64,000 nucleotides of DNA from Bifidobacterium choladohabitans (lineage in GTDB: Bacteria; Actinomycetota; Actinomycetes; Actinomycetales; Bifidobacteriaceae). The position numbers were made by a program, and so were the translations under genes. Of the stretch, positions 29,243 to 39,100 are shown in pieces; position 1 is the first letter of the stretch, and each line of letters opens with the position of its first letter. The notes under the pieces are model-generated. The model did not search any database. It had not been told where the DNA came from and saw only the letters and a list, made by a program, of their open reading frames with translations. The stretch lies in contig NZ_JACFPL010000001.1 in assembly GCF_016102005.1 (NCBI RefSeq), forward strand, positions 682,001 to 746,000. Reading direction: 5' to 3'.

Positions 29243-29539
29243 GGCCCAAGTCCCGTCAAGAGGGGGTGAATGTGGATGGGTGATGTGTAAGCATGGTGCT
29301 TGTCTTCCTTGTCTTGCGCTCCGTCGGCAGAGGCTTCAAGCTTTCCCCAAAGTCCCGTGATAATCGTTCAACTCGGTGTACTCCTGCACGACACTAGCAA
29401 AGGCCGAGCCGAGCATCAGGCAGCGATGGGTTCGGCAATCGGAAGGGTCGGCCGGCGGGGACCCGGCCCGATGGACCATCCAGTGGACAGGCCGCCGCGA
29501 TGTGCCGTCGACCAAGTATGAGGTATACTATGCCATGTT

Positions 29540-29612
29540 GCCCCTCTGGCTCAATGGTTAGAGCAGCGTCCTTTTAAGTCGTGGGTTGTGGGTTCGAATC
29601 CCACGGGGGGCA
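29540..29612 (+). tRNA. tRNA-Lys (anticodon TTT)
   Basis: A full 73-base cloverleaf: acceptor GCCCCTC/GGGGGGC, D-arm GCTC/GAGC, anticodon loop CTTTTAA (anticodon TTT at 34-36), T-arm GTGGG-TTCGAAT-CCCAC and discriminator A. The anticodon stem GCGTC/GTCGT has one T-T mismatch, a mild oddity. TATACT at 29524-29529 may be its -10 box. The CCA end is not encoded. The sequence turns AT-rich and gene-poor directly after the 3' end, typical of a tRNA used as an integration site, though I found no duplicate of its 3' end in the window. Confidence 0.92.
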
Positions 29613-30935
29613 CTTTGGATTCATCACTCAACATATAACGGATCAAACTTCACTCCCTAGTTTATTCACACCGTCACAGCTGAGCGTGAGTCGTTGTATT
29701 TTGAGATTCATGAAGATATTAAAGAGTTCGCCGAATTGACCTTCAATATGAGCACCCTTTTGCACATAGAACTTATCAAAGAACACCAGTTGATGATTTT
29801 GGCACAAAGAATCGTCAAGGTTCATTACACCGCTTGTGACTGTCCCTAATTACTGCCAAATAGTCGCCCCCGTTAGAGCATTGCTTAATCGCATTCCGTG
29901 TTCCTGACCGCAATCTTCGCCTCAAAGAAAGCGAGCCCTCAACTGATGTGTTCCAGTTCTGTCCTGAGAAGAATGACCAGGATCGCTCCCATATAGAATC
30001 CTGCAGGAGCTTGCCAGGTTCAACAAGCAGGTCAGCGCGTTTAATCTGATACCCATAGTGTTTGTGGTTAGAGCACCTAGAACGCCCACCGGAACACAGA
30101 GAAATATGGGTGGACGAAGTCGTGACTGTTGCACGTATTCAACAGACTGAGCCGGAAGTCCCGCTTCATGCGGCATATGCTGCTTTTCGGGCAACACTCG
30201 TAAACTTAGGTTTTCTCGCCCTATACCTGGTATGTGCAAGCACACCTGGACCCAACACCAAATTTCTGCAGACACAAATCACTCGTGCAAACACCCCTGC
30301 CCTGCGTCACCTAACCTCTCCTTTCCACCTGTATTAGAGATTGGTCAGGGAACAGCACACGGACGACAATGCCGACGGCACAGACAGACGCTATAACAAA
30401 AAGTGGTGTCCAAACCTCCGTCAATAAGTTCTACCAAAGAGAGTTCGTTGACTATTGTCTCGCATTCACAGAGCTGCAGTTAAACAGCTCATGCAGAATC
30501 GAAGGTCCAAAGTCTATTTCGAGGTCCCCGACATGAATCTTGCTGGTGACAACTGAATCGATGCTGAACACCGTAAGGTTCACCGCAGAAACCTACAAGG
30601 CGGAACCATCAGAGACCCATATGCCATGACCCTTACCGAGAGACATACCTTCCTAAGACATATTGAATGTATAGAAGCTGCTCAACATCTCCGAACTGGT
30701 AGCACAGTTCGATATGCCTTGGGAGTCTCTACTGAGACCGCGGAATGAGCATCAATCATGATTTATGCAAGGTAAACGACAGAATAAGAATTTGTGCCAA
30801 TACCTGCAAGCATTTCTAACTGTAAACATTGATCTCAGAGTTTGATGGCGCGAGTCATTTGATATTTTGATATTAAGGGAGCGCAAAAGTCAACGTGATG
30901 TAATTGCGTTACACATCATACGGGAGTATTGAACA
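29613..30935. other. Gene-poor stretch with decayed reading frames after tRNA-Lys
   Basis: About 1.3 kb, AT-richer than the left part of the window, with no intact gene that I can support. Between 30360 and 30750 the plus strand keeps protein-like pieces such as NADGTDRRYNKKWCPNLRQ and RDPYAMTLTERHTFLRHIE broken by stops, so it is probably relic coding sequence of mobile origin. The family could not be identified. Confidence 0.5.
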
Positions 30936-32054
30936 ATGAACGATACAGAACACCAGGACGTGCCAACGGAGTCGAGATTATCACAAATACTCGCTCATAC
31001 CGCTGAACAAATGCTGTCTGAATTCAAAAAAATTCGCATCTCTTTTGATCACAATGGTATGGCTGGTGAAGGCGGGGAAACCGTTGTCGCAGAATTCCTT
31101 CGCAGCCAACTGCCGCAGTCTATTGGAATCTGCACCGGAGAAATCCTCGATGTCACAGGACAGACCAGTAAGCAGGAGGATGTAATCCTCTACGACGCAG
31201 AACACACTCCTATGCTGTTTGCAGATCAGAATAAAAGGTTAGCTCGAGTACCAGCAGAAGGGGTACTCGGCGTCGTAGAGGTTAAAACACATCTTCGCAG
31301 CAGTGATATTGAGACATGCTTAGCTAACTGTAGAAGTGTCAAGCAACTGGTACGCACTGCATACTTTCCACAAGCTATTCAAACCACACACACGATATAC
31401 GGCAAACAATATGTCAATCCTCCAATTTATTACACCGTATTCGCAGCAACTTCGGATAACCTATATGCAGGCAAACTCAATAAAATCCAAGAAGACGTTC
31501 CGATTGATCAACGCATTGACTCAGTATGCTGTCTGGATAGAGGCGTCAATGTCAATTTAGGACTCGATCTATCCAACGGTATTGAACATGTACACAACGT
31601 AATGTCAGCAAGGAGTCTTCCCAAAGGGGCAATGGCAAATTCGACAACTAAAAATCCCCTGCTTATATGGTATGCAATGCTAGCTTCATCTGTAATGCAG
31701 TTTCCTGTTCGTCCAATTGATGTCACTAAGTATATGGAAAAAGAACTCATAATCTCCGCCTGTATCCCCGATGAGCGGTCGGTAAAATCTGTGACTGAAG
31801 ATGCCATCAATGCTCTTGCACATAGTCAAGGATTGGATCCCGACCTGTTACGAAAATCTGTTACCCCTGGGGCGAATCTCTCTGCAAGAGAATACTACCA
31901 AGTGCTTCGTGCACCAGGGTTTACATTTTCCAGCGATCTGAGTGCGCAAGCTCTGAACACGTTTGAAAAGATGCGACAACTTGCCCAAAATCTGCCATTC
32001 GATCAGTGGATTACATTCCTCTCGAGCAGCTTATCCGATGAGGAACATTCGTAG
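30936..32054 (+). CDS. DUF6602-type nuclease-like protein
   Basis: A 372-residue protein resembling the DUF6602 family, which looks like a PD-(D/E)xK nuclease fold. The candidate active-site pattern is GEGGE (44-48), CTGEILD (66-72), SKQEDVILYD (78-87) and VPAEGVLGVVEVKTHL (105-120). The ED, D and EVK are spaced as in restriction-like nucleases. The C-terminal half is helical and unassigned. There is no signal peptide. GGGAG lies nine bases before the ATG. It stands alone in the accessory region next to unknown mobile-type genes, so a defence or mobile-element role is plausible but unproven. Confidence 0.7.
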   Translation: MNDTEHQDVPTESRLSQILAHTAEQMLSEFKKIRISFDHNGMAGEGGETVVAEFLRSQLPQSIGICTGEILDVTGQTSKQEDVILYDAEHTPMLFADQNKRLARVPAEGVLGVVEVKTHLRSSDIETCLANCRSVKQLVRTAYFPQAIQTTHTIYGKQYVNPPIYYTVFAATSDNLYAGKLNKIQEDVPIDQRIDSVCCLDRGVNVNLGLDLSNGIEHVHNVMSARSLPKGAMANSTTKNPLLIWYAMLASSVMQFPVRPIDVTKYMEKELIISACIPDERSVKSVTEDAINALAHSQGLDPDLLRKSVTPGANLSAREYYQVLRAPGFTFSSDLSAQALNTFEKMRQLAQNLPFDQWITFLSSSLSDEEHS

Positions 32055-32262
32055 AGCCCCTGCAAAACGGTAATCGTGATAAATCGATAGTTCCCTACAT
32101 GCCGAACTAATTTGGCTGGATGAAGCGAGCCGAACATCTGTCGGAAGTATTAGAACCTAATCATTTAGGCATTACTGCTTAATTGACTATTTGGAGCCAT
32201 TCCTCATCTAGAGTATTCATATCAATCCAAGGACGTCGGACACATTCGAATAAGGAATTGCA

Positions 32263-33195
32263 ATGGATGATATTGCTGTTGGTGACGAGCTTATCTATCG
32301 GGTGCGGGAGTATGCGTCGTCGGAACGTGTTCGTATCGCTGAGATTGATAACCGTAAAAAGACCCCGCGCTATGTGGTGGAGTTTCTGGATGGCGAGAAG
32401 AAAGGCACACGAGAGAATATCCCGGGAAGTCGTCTGCGTGGACGATGGACGGATGTTGACCGGTATGATGCGCTGATGGCGCATTGGAAGAGCCTTGAGG
32501 GCTATGAGCTTTCCGACATTGAAGAATACGCAATTGAACGTGTGTTTATATTGTTGATTCCCAAAGAGATTGCGGAACCGGAGTGGTCACCCGTGCATTG
32601 GACGACCCGGATTCATAATTCCACCGGGTTGGAGAAGCTGATTGGGGTATCGGCTGAGGACATGCTCGCCCAGGCTCCCGGTTTCAAACTTGAGGGAGAT
32701 ACCATCCTGTCACCTTATGGTACGCTTCGCGTGGCCCAGTACGCATGCCGGGTGAATCCCATACCCGTACTTGACTGGGTAGAGCAGGAAGAGAAAGAAT
32801 ACCAAGAGAAGTGCCGCAAGGGCAGTCCTGCGGTCACCTTGGACAACAAACCCTATACAACGAGTCCTGACTGGGAGTATGAACGGTATCTCGAAGATGG
32901 CCGTCCCTTGCATGAATTGTTACGTGCATGGTGTGGTCAGCGGGCCGTCACCTTGATGGAGCGCGCCGAGGCGGCTGAGGCTGAAGTACACCGGCTCAAC
33001 ATATTGATTGAGGAGCTGTTCAATCAGATGAAGAAAAATGGCTTTGAACAAGCAGTTGAGTACATCGAACAGTCCTATGTCAAAGAACGCATTACCGCGT
33101 ATAACTATCGCACGATTGTAGAGCGTCCACTTGATCCGTCGGAGAGGCCTGTACTTGTCGAATACCGACGTGCTCCACGGTGGTGGGGCTACTAA
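32263..33195 (+). CDS. Hypothetical protein of the accessory region
   Basis: A 310-residue protein not assigned to a function. The N-terminus is beta-like and reads like a binding module (VGDELIYRVREYASSERVRIAEIDNRKKTPRYVVEFLDGEKKGTRENIPGSRLRG). The middle is charged and the C-terminal part contains a helical stretch with LMERAEAAEAEVHRLNILIEEL. From memory, similar proteins occur sporadically in actinobacterial genomic islands. AAGGA six bases upstream supports the ATG at 32263. The stop overlaps the stop of the next, convergent gene by four bases. Confidence 0.7.
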   Translation: MDDIAVGDELIYRVREYASSERVRIAEIDNRKKTPRYVVEFLDGEKKGTRENIPGSRLRGRWTDVDRYDALMAHWKSLEGYELSDIEEYAIERVFILLIPKEIAEPEWSPVHWTTRIHNSTGLEKLIGVSAEDMLAQAPGFKLEGDTILSPYGTLRVAQYACRVNPIPVLDWVEQEEKEYQEKCRKGSPAVTLDNKPYTTSPDWEYERYLEDGRPLHELLRAWCGQRAVTLMERAEAAEAEVHRLNILIEELFNQMKKNGFEQAVEYIEQSYVKERITAYNYRTIVERPLDPSERPVLVEYRRAPRWWGY

Positions 33196-34379
33196 TCCTC
33201 TTTCATTAATTGATCAATCAGAGGCTTGAGCTCGGTCTCGGTAGGTTCAGGGACGTTGGGACGTATTGCCCTTAATGGTAGAGGATCGTCTCTGTCGGCC
33301 TGGGCATTGATTTGCTTGGCCCAAGCAAGCATTCGTACTTTCTGCTTGTTTGGTTTGGATGCGGCGGCGGATTCAATAGCTTGCGCATAGCGACGCAGCA
33401 GCAAGGAACCCTGCCATTGTCGGGACTGCTGATACATCGTCTCAACGATGAAGTGATCGTGATAGTTTCTCTTTGCCTGTCTAGTGGCAGCAGCAAGACG
33501 TCGTTTACGTCTCTCTGCTTGCACTTTTAACTGCTCCTGTTCCCGCTCGTACTCCTCCTGCTTACGTTTGCGCTCAGCCTCCTCATCACGCCGTCGTTCG
33601 TCCATGGCGTCATGGCGCAGCTGCATCTCCTCAAGGATCTGCGCAAGATCATCCTCAAGATAATGATCGTCCGTATCATCCCAGCGGTCAGCCCAGAACT
33701 TGCCGCCCTCGCCGCGCAGGACCAGACTCAGATGTGTGTCAGGAATCTCATCCTCATCAGGAAACAGGCGGCCACGCCACGCCCAGTTAATCTCGCTTCT
33801 GGTCGGCTCATGATGCTTGTGCAGCGTCTTCTGTTCAAACCATAAGCGATACTCATCCTGACCGAACACGAACATAACCTCATCATGCTTCGGGCCGTCA
33901 TACCTATACTGGTTAGGGAACAATGGCTCGCCCAATTTCGCCTCGACCGTTACGCCACGTCGTCTAGCCTCAGTGACAAGTGCCTCAATCAGAAGCAGCG
34001 CACGATGTTTAGGTTCGCCCTTGACTTGGAACGCATCACTGTTCTTGAGTAGTGTGGTCACATCATTGGGATTACGTAATTGTGCAGACACCGGGATTGG
34101 CTTCAGCTTCTTCAACTGCCAAGCAGGCAACGGCTCAAGTCTGACGGCGGCACCACTTTGTCCCCAACTTCTCTTAACCGTAATCTGCATCCCTTCAGGA
34201 ATCTTCCCCGACCTTTTGGCGAAGGAGGCAAGCCTCTTGTAGTGGCTTATCTTGTCATAGGGAATCGTAATATCATGGGATTTAGCATCCACCAAGGTGA
34301 TCATCATCTGCTCTGTCGCACTATGCTTGCGAGCTTTTTGTAAGTGCACCTGCTGAGTTTGCTTACGAGAAGACTTCAT
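33192..34379 (-). CDS. Hypothetical coiled-coil protein of the accessory region
   Basis: A 395-residue protein, function unknown. An N-terminal basic segment is followed by a mixed region with ALLLIEALVTEARRRGVTVEAK and EYRLWFEQKTLHKHHEPT. A strongly charged coiled coil sits at about residues 240-305 (runs of RRRDEEAERKRKQEEYEREQ). The C-terminal helix contains LLLRRYAQAIESAAASK. The general build resembles island-borne actinobacterial proteins that carry an N-terminal helix-turn-helix, which is absent here, so an N-terminal loss is possible. AAGGA precedes the ATG at good spacing. It is convergent with the gene at 32263-33195. Confidence 0.65.
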   Translation of the reverse strand: MKSSRKQTQQVHLQKARKHSATEQMMITLVDAKSHDITIPYDKISHYKRLASFAKRSGKIPEGMQITVKRSWGQSGAAVRLEPLPAWQLKKLKPIPVSAQLRNPNDVTTLLKNSDAFQVKGEPKHRALLLIEALVTEARRRGVTVEAKLGEPLFPNQYRYDGPKHDEVMFVFGQDEYRLWFEQKTLHKHHEPTRSEINWAWRGRLFPDEDEIPDTHLSLVLRGEGGKFWADRWDDTDDHYLEDDLAQILEEMQLRHDAMDERRRDEEAERKRKQEEYEREQEQLKVQAERRKRRLAAATRQAKRNYHDHFIVETMYQQSRQWQGSLLLRRYAQAIESAAASKPNKQKVRMLAWAKQINAQADRDDPLPLRAIRPNVPEPTETELKPLIDQLMKED

Positions 34380-34985
34380 GGGCAGTCCTTAATTGTTTCG
34401 TCCAAGTTCAGTTTTTGGGGGCTCAGGAGAATTAGATATAACCTGTCAATCACATGGTTAATTCTCGATCGGTTTCATCTCTTCTTACTACCAGCTACGC
34501 TCCACATACAAGAAAGTAGACGCCAGTTTGAGTAAGCTGCACACACCACTGCAAATTGTACCCATCAACTATCGCTAACCCATGATTCGACAGCACACGC
34601 ACCTAGTTTCATTGCCATTAATCATGATTAAAAGCGTTAGGACGACCAATAGCGTTCCAGAGCAGCACCCTAAGCTGAACATCGCCTAACGATTCATCGC
34701 GAAAATTCGCCGCGCTTATTGTCCTACCAGGAGGAGTGGGATAATTTCAATTCCAACACTACGCGCATATCGTCTTCGATTTAAGGTAGAAAGAACTGCA
34801 AAAAGCTAAAAGTTAGGCGTTGATTACATTCCGAAGTTGGCTCATATCAGAAATCTGTCCATTAGAATCTCGGCATCTGATTAGCTGCCCAAGTACCACC
34901 GCACCAATCCAATATGTAACCATACTATCCACTTACGCAACGATGGGCTAGGTACCTGACATAGCCTTGATCTATTTACCGAATC
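34380..34985. other. Gene-free AT-rich stretch
   Basis: About 600 bases between an unknown gene and the toxin-antitoxin pair. I see no open frame of protein-like composition, no RNA gene and no clear repeat. The promoter of the minus-strand gene ending at 33192 should lie in its right-hand start region just above 34380. Confidence 0.4.
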
Positions 34986-35291
34986 TCAGTATCTACCGCG
35001 CCTACCCAACACCTGATCGTGGGAACCTAGTCGCAAAATATAGGCCGCATCGCCCTCCCTATGCCACACCAGCAGCAGATCTCCAGCATTGCCCACATGG
35101 CACTCATAAATAGCCGCATAACCTTGCAGCATATGCATCCGATGATGCGCCTTCAATGCCTGGAGCGACGCTTCAGAATTCTCTGCTATCAGATCAAGCA
35201 CCTCCTCGACCGGCTCAAATGAGACGTGCCTGCGAACCATGCGCTTCAGGTCTCTCGTAAAAGCACCAGTGGAAACCAGCGCAAGCCTCAT
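34986..35291 (-). CDS. YafQ/RelE-family mRNA interferase toxin
   Basis: A 101-residue ribosome-dependent mRNase toxin. The YafQ catalytic pattern is preserved: His50 in LKAHHRMHMLQGY, His65 and Asp71 in ECHVGNAGDLLLVW, and His91 in LRLGSHDQVLG. Its ATG overlaps the antitoxin stop (ATGA), so the toxin is made only when the antitoxin is translated. All key residues are present, so it is probably active. It is controlled through the operator upstream of the antitoxin. Confidence 0.9.
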   Translation of the reverse strand: MRLALVSTGAFTRDLKRMVRRHVSFEPVEEVLDLIAENSEASLQALKAHHRMHMLQGYAAIYECHVGNAGDLLLVWHREGDAAYILRLGSHDQVLGRRGRY

Positions 35292-35578
35292 CGGTCCGCG
35301 CCAGCAGCTGCTAGCACGCCATCCACCAGGTCCTTTCCTGTGGCGTACCCCTTAGTCTTCCCCCTCATGGCCAGACGGCGCGATTCCTCCAAGGCCTCCT
35401 CAGTTTCGGCAGGTAGATCCAAGCTGAAGTCCAAGGGGATCCGCTGCTCCCGAATGATCTGCTTGTAAAAGGCTCTGGTGACCGTAGTCATATCCAGACC
35501 AAGCTCCTTCACGATATGATCCACCTGTTGCTTGTCCGCATCGGATATACGCACCGTAACCTGAGACATCTTCTCCAT
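35288..35578 (-). CDS. RelB/DinJ-family antitoxin
   Basis: A 96-residue antitoxin: an N-terminal ribbon-helix-helix DNA-binding domain (SQVTVRISDADKQQVDHIVKELGLDMTTVTRAFYKQIIREQRIP), then the toxin-binding tail with AETEEALEESRRLA. The start at 35578 (MEKMSQ) is preceded by AAGGTGG; a second Met three codons on is also possible. The open frame extends to 35614, which would run into the operator. Antitoxin and toxin-antitoxin complex are expected to bind the palindrome at 35601-35632. Confidence 0.9.
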   Translation of the reverse strand: MEKMSQVTVRISDADKQQVDHIVKELGLDMTTVTRAFYKQIIREQRIPLDFSLDLPAETEEALEESRRLAMRGKTKGYATGKDLVDGVLAAAGADR

Positions 35579-35600
35579 CGGAGCCCACCTTCCTTGTTGT

Positions 35601-35662
35601 CTGTAATTTTGCATTAAAGTGCAAAATTACAGCTGATTTCTTACTTTAATACAAAATTGCAG
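35601..35662. promoter_or_regulatory. Toxin-antitoxin operator: palindrome plus repeated half-site
   Basis: Perfect 13-bp arms CTGTAATTTTGCA (35601-35613) and TGCAAAATTACAG (35620-35632) around TTAAAG. A further copy, CTTTAATACAAAATTGCAG (35644-35662), matches the inverse complement of the left half at 17 of 19 bases. This is the autoregulatory site expected for a RelB/DinJ-type ribbon-helix-helix repressor, with room for cooperative binding. Confidence 0.85.
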
Positions 35663-36115
35663 TGCATGGTAAGGCATCAATGTGCATAGCTGACAGCAAT
35701 AGCATGCATCCATTGCTTCATGCTGCGCTGGGCGATTCCGACTACTCATGTTTCCAAGCCAACATTGACGAAGCGGATCTCTACGAAAGCGATAGCCAAC
35801 CGGTCTTCTACTACAACCAAACCGCCCGAACGAGAAAGACACTGAACTCAGCTACGCTCGCCTCTTAAGGGCAACAGCCTTGGAACCAGGCAGCTGATTA
35901 ATCAGAGCCACGCTACGTCAGAGGTTTTACGCCCATTGCCATTCCGGCCCTATTATGAATGCAGTCAAGCGAGAATAAATAGGCAGCCAAAGCGCAAGGC
36001 AAAGTCACTAATAACCCTGCCCTACTTTTTAATCTGCAGCATAACTAATTGGTCTTACAGACCAGGGATGACGTGCTGTATCTAAAGGAATTCTGGCCGC
36101 ATCTTCACGCTCCAC
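35663..36115. other. Gene-free stretch between the TA operator and the helicase gene
   Basis: About 450 bases without a supported gene. A short perfect hairpin TGGTCT-TAC-AGACCA lies at 36050-36064, 50 bases past the helicase stop, and may help end that transcript, but no T-run follows. Confidence 0.4.
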
Positions 36116-39100
36116 TCAGTTTTCTACGCTTGCCTCCACCGGTAGGTCCTTTGCAATCCTGGACGTATAGGTTCCATTCTTCCAATCAGCGAGATTGCCG
36201 ACCACGTAGACACGACGCTTGGCTCGCGACACGGCGACGTTGAGCAGGTTGGGCGACCCGTTAACCCATGAACGAGAGCCTTCTCCACGCTTGCCGGCTC
36301 TGCTGCCAAGAACGATGAAGACCACATCGGCTTCCCGCCCCTGGGAGGTGTGGACGGTTCCGGCCTGGCTTGATGCCAGCCGGCTCGCTTCGCTGTCATT
36401 GCAACCAGTGCATTGCCGCAAGGCATCCGCGAAGGTGTCACGCACCTGGTTGGCCACAGCTCTGAACGTAGCGATGACCAGAATATTGGTGGGGTCGATC
36501 CCGCCTTGGAAGAGCCCGCATAGACGCTTGTGTAGTTCGTAGCCTTCCTGCGGCCTCCATTGCGTTCTCCCCGTTTCGCTGGAATTCGGCGGCACATCGT
36601 ACCAGCAGGAGGTCGGCAGCTCATCTCCCGCGCAGGGCCCAGACGGATAGGCACAGGGCTGATGCTCCGGCCCTACACGCACCATCCTGCCGGAGTAGGC
36701 CATATCGTTGCATATGGAAAACATGGGTTCACCACAGCGCCGATGGACCACCAGAGGCATCCCCAGCCAGTGGTCATCCGTCTCGTCCAGCAGACCGCAA
36801 GGCGTCTGGTAATCAACCAAGGCCTGCATGTTTTCGGACTCCAGTCCTAGGTGCTGCAGGTGATGGGTGCTCGCCAGGAGTTCACGCTTCGGCTTGGGCA
36901 TGGTATCCACGGGCTGGAGCTGCATAGGGTCTCCAACTGCAACCGCATGTTTCACGCGCTGCAACAGACCAGCAGCGGCCTGGGGCAGGGCCTGTCCGGC
37001 CTCATCCACAATCGCCCAGCCGAGCGCCTCCTTGCCTATCCCCGAAAACATTCTGGATATTGAAGCAAAGGACGAGGAGACGACTGGGATCTCCAAGAAG
37101 AAAGTCTGCCAAGCCACCAACCTCTCGTCATCCGTAAAGCCATTCGACTGCATCACGGCGCAAGCCAGGGACAGATTGCACATGAACTGGTGCGCAGCAC
37201 CCATGACGGCCTGCTGATGAAGAGCCAGCGCCTTGATATAGACCTCCGTCCGCGCCTTGCTCCATTCCTGGTCCATCCACGCAACATGGTCATCGCCAAT
37301 GTCGGGCCTGGGCCACTGAATCTGTTCGGCTTCAGCAATTTGCTGTTCAAGAGCAGTAAGTTGCCTGGTCAAGGTCGCAATCTGTTTTTGGCATCGACCT
37401 AACTCCTGATCACCGACTTCCAACCCTCCATAGAAGGACTGCAACCGCTGATGGACCGTGCTGGCCTGCTCATCAAAATGCTGCTTCGCGCGACGCGCCT
37501 GCTCCAGATCAGTACGTACCTTAAGCTCGTCCTGCTGCCTTTCGCGGCTGTGGAAAAACGACCTTAGCGGATGCGCCTTCCAGTAAGACAAGTGAGCCTG
37601 ACAAATGCCATCAGCCTGTTCCCAAGCAGCTTGCGCATTATTGGCAGCCTGGCCAGCATCCGACATCTGCCGTTCCATTGATTGAACCTGTCCGACATAC
37701 CTTGAGCGGCTTGCCTTCATGCCAAGGAGTTGTTCATTGAGGGTTTTCAGCTCGGCTGACAGATCAGTTCGCTGATTGCACAGACCTGAATAAGAACGCG
37801 CAAGATTGTACTGGGCAATTTTCCTGGTGCGGATGCTCTCTTCCTTCTTCAGCGCAGCATTAAAGTCGTTCCTGGCCTTTGCCCAATTGGTCCTGCTGCC
37901 TCTTTCACCTGGCATGTATTTCAATGACTTATAGATAAATTCGTTTTTGAAGGGCCACAGGAATCGGTTTTTATTGCTCATATTCCCCAAGACCGCCGAT
38001 ATAAGAGCCCAGGCAGAGGAGGTATTTGAAGGACCACTCTCCTTATCCTGGCTCCTGCGATCGGCAATCTGCCCGGCAAAGTCTCGAAAAGCGAATCCAC
38101 AGGGAACCTGCTTGAATTCACTGTCAATATAGGATTCCCACTCGGTGTCTATAGCATCGGCACTGGGCAGATCCTGGCTGACGTTTTCAACAGCCTCGTT
38201 GTTGCTGGAAGCAACGACAATCTCAAAGCCGGTCACCGACGGATCAAGCGTCCAGTAGACGTAGTCCTTGTCCTCGTCCGAGGTTGCTCTGGCCAGCCTC
38301 CGGGATGTGAAAATATCCTGAGGACGGGAGAATCCTGCCAACCGCCGAGCCCTGGCCACAATAATCTCGGCTACCACATCCTTGAGCAGGGTGGTCTTGC
38401 CGGTCCCAGGAGGGCCATTGACACCTAGAAGCGATGAGCTGCCATATCCTTCCAAGGCCGCCCGTATTTGATTGATCGCCAGCTGTTGGCCTGTCGACTG
38501 GAATTGATTGGAAGCACTCGGCCATCGCCCGAACGGCATGCTGGCAGGTTCCGTGAAGTCGCCGACCAGATGCCCTTCGGGGTCCTTCTGCAGATTGAAC
38601 CGTCGAGGATGACCAACCGATAGATATTGCCTGACCGGTTCAGAAAATATTTCAGGCCCATTTTGATAAAGGTCCTCAAGATCTTCGAGGAAGAAGGAGT
38701 CCATCATTTCGCCATTCAACGATTCTGAACTGGCTTCCAGATGGCAATTGACATAATCCCTGATCAGAGGAGAGCCGTCAGCGCGGGCGAAAAGAGGAGA
38801 GCTACTCACCGCGCGGTCATCCAGTCCCATCCGTTTTGCTACCTGCTCAACGAGGCTTTCGATCTCGTATCTGCCGACCGGACCTGCCTGGTCCTCAGAG
38901 TCTTCCCCAGCCAGACGATTGAATTCGGATTTGAGTTTGCTTTCCGTATCGTCAAATACTTCGATATGTGGCCACCCAGCCGGGCAATCGGGCCAGCCCT
39001 CATGATTGAACAGGCAGGAAACCGCTTTGGCATATTGCGAGAGCATCAACGATCTTGGAACCAGACAGCCATCATCCCCTACGCAGAACTCCATGAGGGA

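Noticed and set aside
29643-30337. Short frames after the tRNA, including a 117-codon minus-strand frame
   Set aside because: No start signals or recognisable family. More consistent with relic DNA.
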